From Icerya purchasi (lineage: Eukaryota; Arthropoda; Insecta; Hemiptera; Monophlebidae), in NCBI GenBank assembly GCA_039619475.1, contig CM077115.1, positions 447,133,292-447,197,291 of the forward strand: 64,000 bases of DNA, written 5' to 3'. The translations under genes and the position numbers were made by a program. How positions within the stretch are numbered: the stretch's first letter is position 1; every line of letters starts with the position of its first letter. Positions 59,786-64,000 of the stretch are shown here, piece by piece. Below the pieces are notes generated by a model. It ran no database searches, had not been told where the DNA came from, and saw only the letters and a program-made list of their open reading frames with translations.

Positions 59786-61619
59786 CAAGTGCCGTGTATT
59801 TAGTGTTGACAAAAAAGTAATTGTGAAATGAAATGGAATTATGAGTCCACTATCTTTTCGCATCAAAGACCGCTATTGAACTATAGTGGCCGTCGTCGGA
59901 AGAAGTCTTATGCAGCGACTACGCGAACGGCATACTCAGTCATAACTCTACATTTCTTCTGACTTTCTTCAAGTCCTTCACATAATATCCTGATGGACCG
60001 TCTTACTCTGATGTAATTAAAAACTCCTACTTGGGGGACATCCTGTCTAATACGCCCCCCGCCGTCCATGCAATTTTGTCATTTCTTAAAAGCATTCTTA
60101 GATTCAAAAAACGCATCACATTCTATCTGCTAGCCCTGTGAAGTTATCAAAAAAATAACTATTAGGACGAAATTTTTGATTATTTCTTTCATACCCCCCG
60201 ATGTAGACGGGGAAAACGAACTTTTCGTTATGAAAAAATTAAGGTTATGATCCCGAATAAAAATTGAATCATTTCCTATTGCTTTGTAGCTGTCAGAAAT
60301 TACCAAACAAGTAATGTAACTGATTAATAAAAAAAAAATTAATTGCAATAATTTGAAAAGTAATTTTATAATCACAATCAAAAAGTTTATTCTTCCGCTT
60401 GCATTACCACCCTATACTATTATTATTATTATTATTATTACTATAATACGAAAGGTATTCTTATGGTGAGAAAATGCGTTTCGAGTTTAACACGTGAATT
60501 TATATATATGTAAAAATTTTTTTATTCTAACGTTATCATATTTGATTTTATTTGAGACTTTTGAAAAACGATTAGTTGAGCTCTCGCAAAATTGACAAGT
60601 CTGATTAAATAAAATAAAACAACCGTATCGTTATTTTCCGGAAAATTATTAATTTTTGAATTTTCCCTTTGGACATGTCAATAAAAACCGATTATATTGA
60701 AAACGGTATATAATTTCCCCTGTGTAGCTGCCCTTGGTCGGCCAAGCCCCCCCCCCCAAAAAAAAATCCATTAATGTTTCTTTAATGAAATATTAGAAAA
60801 AAAAATATTATTTTTTTTTTAAAATTAATATACTTTTATAAATAATCAATTCTTTACTTAATTTAACGTTACACTTCCTCGATAATTATTCAGTAGATGG
60901 TCCCCGTAAGAATATGGTTTTCCAAGCGTTAAAAAAAAATAATTGTATTTCAGTAGTTTTCGTAATTTACTAACAATATTATTGTAATACGCGTACCACC
61001 ATCCTAATTTCATTATAATAAAAAGATTATATTAATATAACGCGTGACTACTGTTTTCATATGTATTTCAATGAAAAATAAATTAATAAATAAATAAACA
61101 TATAAATACATATACATCTATTATATAAAGCTGCAAGAAAAAAAAAATCGTACAGACCGTTCTATAGTAGCTAGAAAGTTAATTATTTTTTCAGTCGTAG
61201 TATTTTCCTCGTCACATCAAATAATATATATATATATATGTAAAATCAATTAACGTGACTCGTTACTATGTTATTTTTGATTAATAGATAAGTGGCACAA
61301 ACTGAAAATGTATTATTTAAATTTGAACGCACCAACAGTAATCACGTGGTAAAAATTTTAATGCATTTTTGGGAGCATTAATGATAAAAAATGATTTGAA
61401 ACGTTTCCATTCGTGCGGCTCGTTTATTAACGCAAATAATTGATATTAATATGTTTACATTAGCATAAAGATAGTTTATATTTTATGTTTACTTACATGG
61501 ATGAAAATGCCATTTAAATGCGTTAAAAAAACTAAAAACATAAAACTAAGAACGAATAACTACCACGCATATGTTCTCTAAAAACCGTTCAAAACTAAAA
61601 TGTGCAACTGAAAACGAAA
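59786..61619. other. No recognisable gene
   Basis: Contains an (ATT)n microsatellite at 60418-60441 and TA-rich runs near 61224-61239. The start of the interval (59800-60120) may be further decayed LINE sequence. Confidence 0.45.
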
Positions 61620-62420
61620 ACTCACGGAACTCTCGACAACAAATCCGAAGCAAAACGAATATTGCGGCGTCGCGCCAAGTCGAAACGCAATAATAAATCA
61701 CATATCACATTGCAGACTCGAAGCAGACAGAAGTGCATGAGGAGCCGAACTGGAAACGAACGCGACGTTTCCAAATAGAGCTCTGCGGGCACTGCGTGCT
61801 GGTCCACCGCCCTAACCGCTGCTGCTATTTCGTACCTGACATAAACTGATGCGGCGATATCTTTCCCGGCCGACAGCGGACACTCCACCGTTCGCACACG
61901 CCGAAGACCAAAGTTTCAGGGTAAGTACGTTTTCGAGGCTGCAAAAATCGATAGAATAGGCTGGAGAGCTTAGTCGCATACGGGGGGAAGCATTCGTTGT
62001 CGGTGGTGTTAAGTTCCACGAGGTGGACAAGGGCAAGAGGGTGCTAGCGCCGCATTGCAGTGTACTCCCGACTGGAAAGAGTTGGTATTATCTCTGCACC
62101 AGCAGCCGCTACGCCTCGTTAACGGTCTATCTTGCCAGCATCGTAAATACAGCCGAGACGCGCACGAAGAAAGAATTTTTGGCGAACCTCCCCCATCCTG
62201 GTTCCAAGTTCAACGGTGACGAAAACAAAACTGCAGTTCCGCGCCAACCTCCCTTCAACCCGACACCGGCTTCTGCAATTTTTCGTCACTTTATTAATTC
62301 GCGTAACTTTGCCGTTCCCATCTGTAAAGCAAAAAAAATTATCCCGTCAACAGCTCGCCTCAAGATTCTTCTCACTATTCGCGGTGCTTACAAAATTAAC
62401 TTTAACATAGTAATTTAGCC
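61620..62420. promoter_or_regulatory. GC/CpG-richer island, possible promoter and first exon
   Basis: About 0.7 kb clearly richer in G+C and CpG than its AT-rich surroundings, with overlapping open frames on both strands, a usual effect of GC content. On the + strand, TTTCAGG|GTAAGTACG at 61914-61929 is a strong donor, so a non-coding first exon ending at 61920 is possible. On the minus strand, GTTCC|GTGAGT near 61621 is another. I recognise no protein domain in the frames at 62023-62418 (+) or 61897-61622 (-). Confidence 0.4.
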
Positions 62421-62518
62421 AGCTGAAATTACTCCCAAAATATAAACATGCCTGACGTTCAGTATAGGCATAAATGCGTTACTGCTCATTATCGAGAACT
62501 GTTTATAAATCGTTCAAC

Positions 62519-62568
<50 letters not shown>
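62519..62568. repeat. (AT)n microsatellite
   Basis: Long TA run with occasional TACA units, next to the A tail of a minus-strand LINE. Confidence 0.95.
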
Positions 62569-62569
<1 letters not shown>

Positions 62570-62570
<1 letters not shown>

Positions 62571-63255
62571 TTTTTTTTTTTTTAAATAAATTGTGGGTCT
62601 CACATGGCAAGTATACCCGTTGCATGACCCGACACTCTTATTATCGTTTATTCGAATCAACAAAATTACAATCTATTCCTGATTATTATATAAATCGTAC
62701 TAGTAATAAACCTAAATTTATGTTTAAGTAAATGTAACACATGCGTATACGCACCTTAAATGCGAATCTATACGCAAATACATGTAATAGCTTAATATGT
62801 TCAAAGTATCGAATACGTGATCTTCTTTATAAGAGAATAGAAAATAATTAAAAAATGGGAAAAAATAAATAATTACATTAATTTTAATCAATATGAAATA
62901 TTATTCGGAACGTAGTTTCAATCTTTGCGCACCATTCTTTCAGCCATTTCCCTGCTTCTTTTTTCCATACACAAATTTTTTTTTTTCATTTAATATATGA
63001 TTAAGGATAGTACTTATTAATTTAATTATAACTGAATCATCTGTGTTATCAATTCGTCAATTTGCCTTTCGAGGATAAATGTAACAGGTATTGCTTTGAT
63101 TCCTTGTCTGGATGGTAATTTTATATTATTGATATTAAATTCTACATCTCGGAAGATACTGCATTGTCTTCCTCTTCCACCAAGTTGATCTAGAGTCGTT
63201 TTACTTCGAATTTAGAATAAGTTTCAAACGCCTTCTCTTTTTTTCGCCTATTTTA
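62570..63255 (-). mobile_element. LINE 3' fragment, probable F2 copy C
   Basis: On the minus strand: DVEFNINNIKLPSRQGIKAI, PVTFILERQIDELITQMIQL, then, after stops, MEKRSREMAERMVRKD. This is comparable to the C-terminal part and tail of the RT at 55809. Its 3' end has a hairpin at 62595-62630 (GGGTC with GACCC, inner CATGCAA with TTGCCATG) followed by ACAATTTATTTAAAAAA, similar in place to copies A and B. Confidence 0.6.
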
Positions 63256-63329
63256 TTAATTTCCCTTTTCTAAGCCCCTCCCCGTATTTGAATTTCACAC
63301 AAAATTCTCGACATTATTATTGCACGGTT

Positions 63330-63985
63330 CGCGGACAAAAGCGCACAAGACAAAAGCGCACAGGACAAAAGCGAACAGGACAAAAACGCATCGGACAAAA
63401 GCGCACAGGACAAAAGCGCACACGGATAAAAGCGCACACGGACAAAAACGCACATGGACAAAAGCGCACACGGACAAAAGCGCACACGGATAAAAGCGCA
63501 CATGGATAAAAGCGCACACGGATAAAAGCGCACACGGACAAAAACGCACACGGATAAAAGCGCACACGGATAAAAGCGCACACGGACAAAAGCGCACACA
63601 GATAAAAGCGCACATGGACAAAAGCGCACATGGACAAAAGCGCACATGGACAAAAGCGCACACGGATAAAAGCGCACACGGATAAAAGCGCACACGGACA
63701 AAAGCGCACACAGATAAAAGCGCACACGGATAAAAGCGCACATGGATAAAAGCGCACACGGACAAAAGCGCACACAGATAAAAGCGCACACGGACAAAAA
63801 CGCACATGGACAAAAGCGCACACGGACAAAAGCGCACACGGACAAAAGCGCACACAGACAAAAGCGCACACGGACAAAAGCGCACACGGACAAAAGCGCA
63901 CACGGACAAAAGCGCACACGGACAAAAGCGCACACGGACAAAAGCGCACACGGATAAAAGCGCACACGGACAAAAGCGCACATCG
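63330..63985. repeat. Minisatellite, 15-bp units switching to 16-bp units
   Basis: The core unit is GGACAAAAGCGCACAC, about 40 copies. The first units (to about 63420) are 15 bp (GGACAAAAGCGCACA). Later units have an extra base (CGGACAAAAGCGCACA). Variants alternate between ACAAAA and ATAAAA, and between CACGG, CATGG and CACAG. Because 16 is not a multiple of three and no unit contains a minus-strand stop, all three minus frames stay open for over 210 codons. These frames are repeat artefacts. The array ends 15 bases before the window end. Confidence 0.95.
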
Positions 63986-64000
63986 ATTTGCAGAACAGAA

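Noticed and set aside
61622..62418. Open frames in the GC-rich island
   Set aside because: Overlapping frames on both strands without domains; better explained by GC content than by coding.
63270..63983. Three overlapping minus-strand frames of over 210 codons and a plus-strand one
   Set aside because: All are translations of a 16-bp minisatellite without stop triplets; not genes.

Overview
This window looks like a stretch of an AT-rich, repeat-laden arthropod genome, most likely an insect. The evidence is spliced genes with GT/AG introns, mariner, maT, hAT and Harbinger DNA transposons, a Ty3/Gypsy element of CsRn1 type, many 5'-truncated non-LTR retrotransposons (I/Jockey-like and RTE-like), tRNA-derived SINEs and long microsatellites. 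There are no operons, CRISPR arrays or bacterial signals. The sequence alone does not give the species.

Host genes are sparse. (1) The last two coding exons of an RMC1 (Mic1, regulator of the MON1-CCZ1 Rab7 exchange factor) orthologue lie on the + strand at 3245-3384 and 7828-8047. The 4.4-kb intron between them holds a non-LTR fragment that was itself split by a Harbinger-type element. (2) A complete TMEM138 (tetraspan ciliary membrane protein) orthologue lies on the - strand in four coding exons between 23873 and 22319, with an inferred 160-residue product. (3) An intronless 673-codon frame at 45633-43612 (- strand) encodes a highly divergent CAF1/POP2 (CNOT7/8-type) deadenylase-like protein. 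Three of its five catalytic residues are replaced, and it carries a long acidic and Ser/Thr-rich tail. This is the most unusual gene here. A GC/CpG-richer island at about 61.6-62.4 kb may be a promoter for a gene outside the window.

Mobile elements by region: 1.1-2.1 kb, decayed mariner; 3.5-5.4 kb, LINE plus nested Harbinger; 8.1 and 15.0 kb, two copies of one SINE; 9.5 kb and 25.7-27.8 kb, hAT transposase remnants; 15.8-17.1 kb, full-length maT (DD37D) element with one frameshift; 19.8-21.1 kb, full-length mariner (DD34D) with one frameshift; 24.5-25.7 kb, LINE split by a terminal-inverted-repeat element; 28.6-34.0 kb, full-length Ty3/Gypsy element with nearly identical 298-bp LTRs but several inactivating lesions; 34.2 kb, 60-bp-arm palindrome; 36.9 and 40.7 kb, small hAT-type elements with perfect 8-bp target duplications; 38.6-63.2 kb, a dense series of LINE 3' fragments on both strands. 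One LINE family (49.5-51.0, 55.8-57.2 and probably 62.6-63.3 kb) carries a conserved, apparently covarying 3' hairpin. The window ends in a 15/16-bp minisatellite (63.33-63.99 kb) that leaves all three minus-strand frames open.

The host genes do not appear to work together as a pathway. The window is best read as three unrelated genes in a layered transposon landscape.
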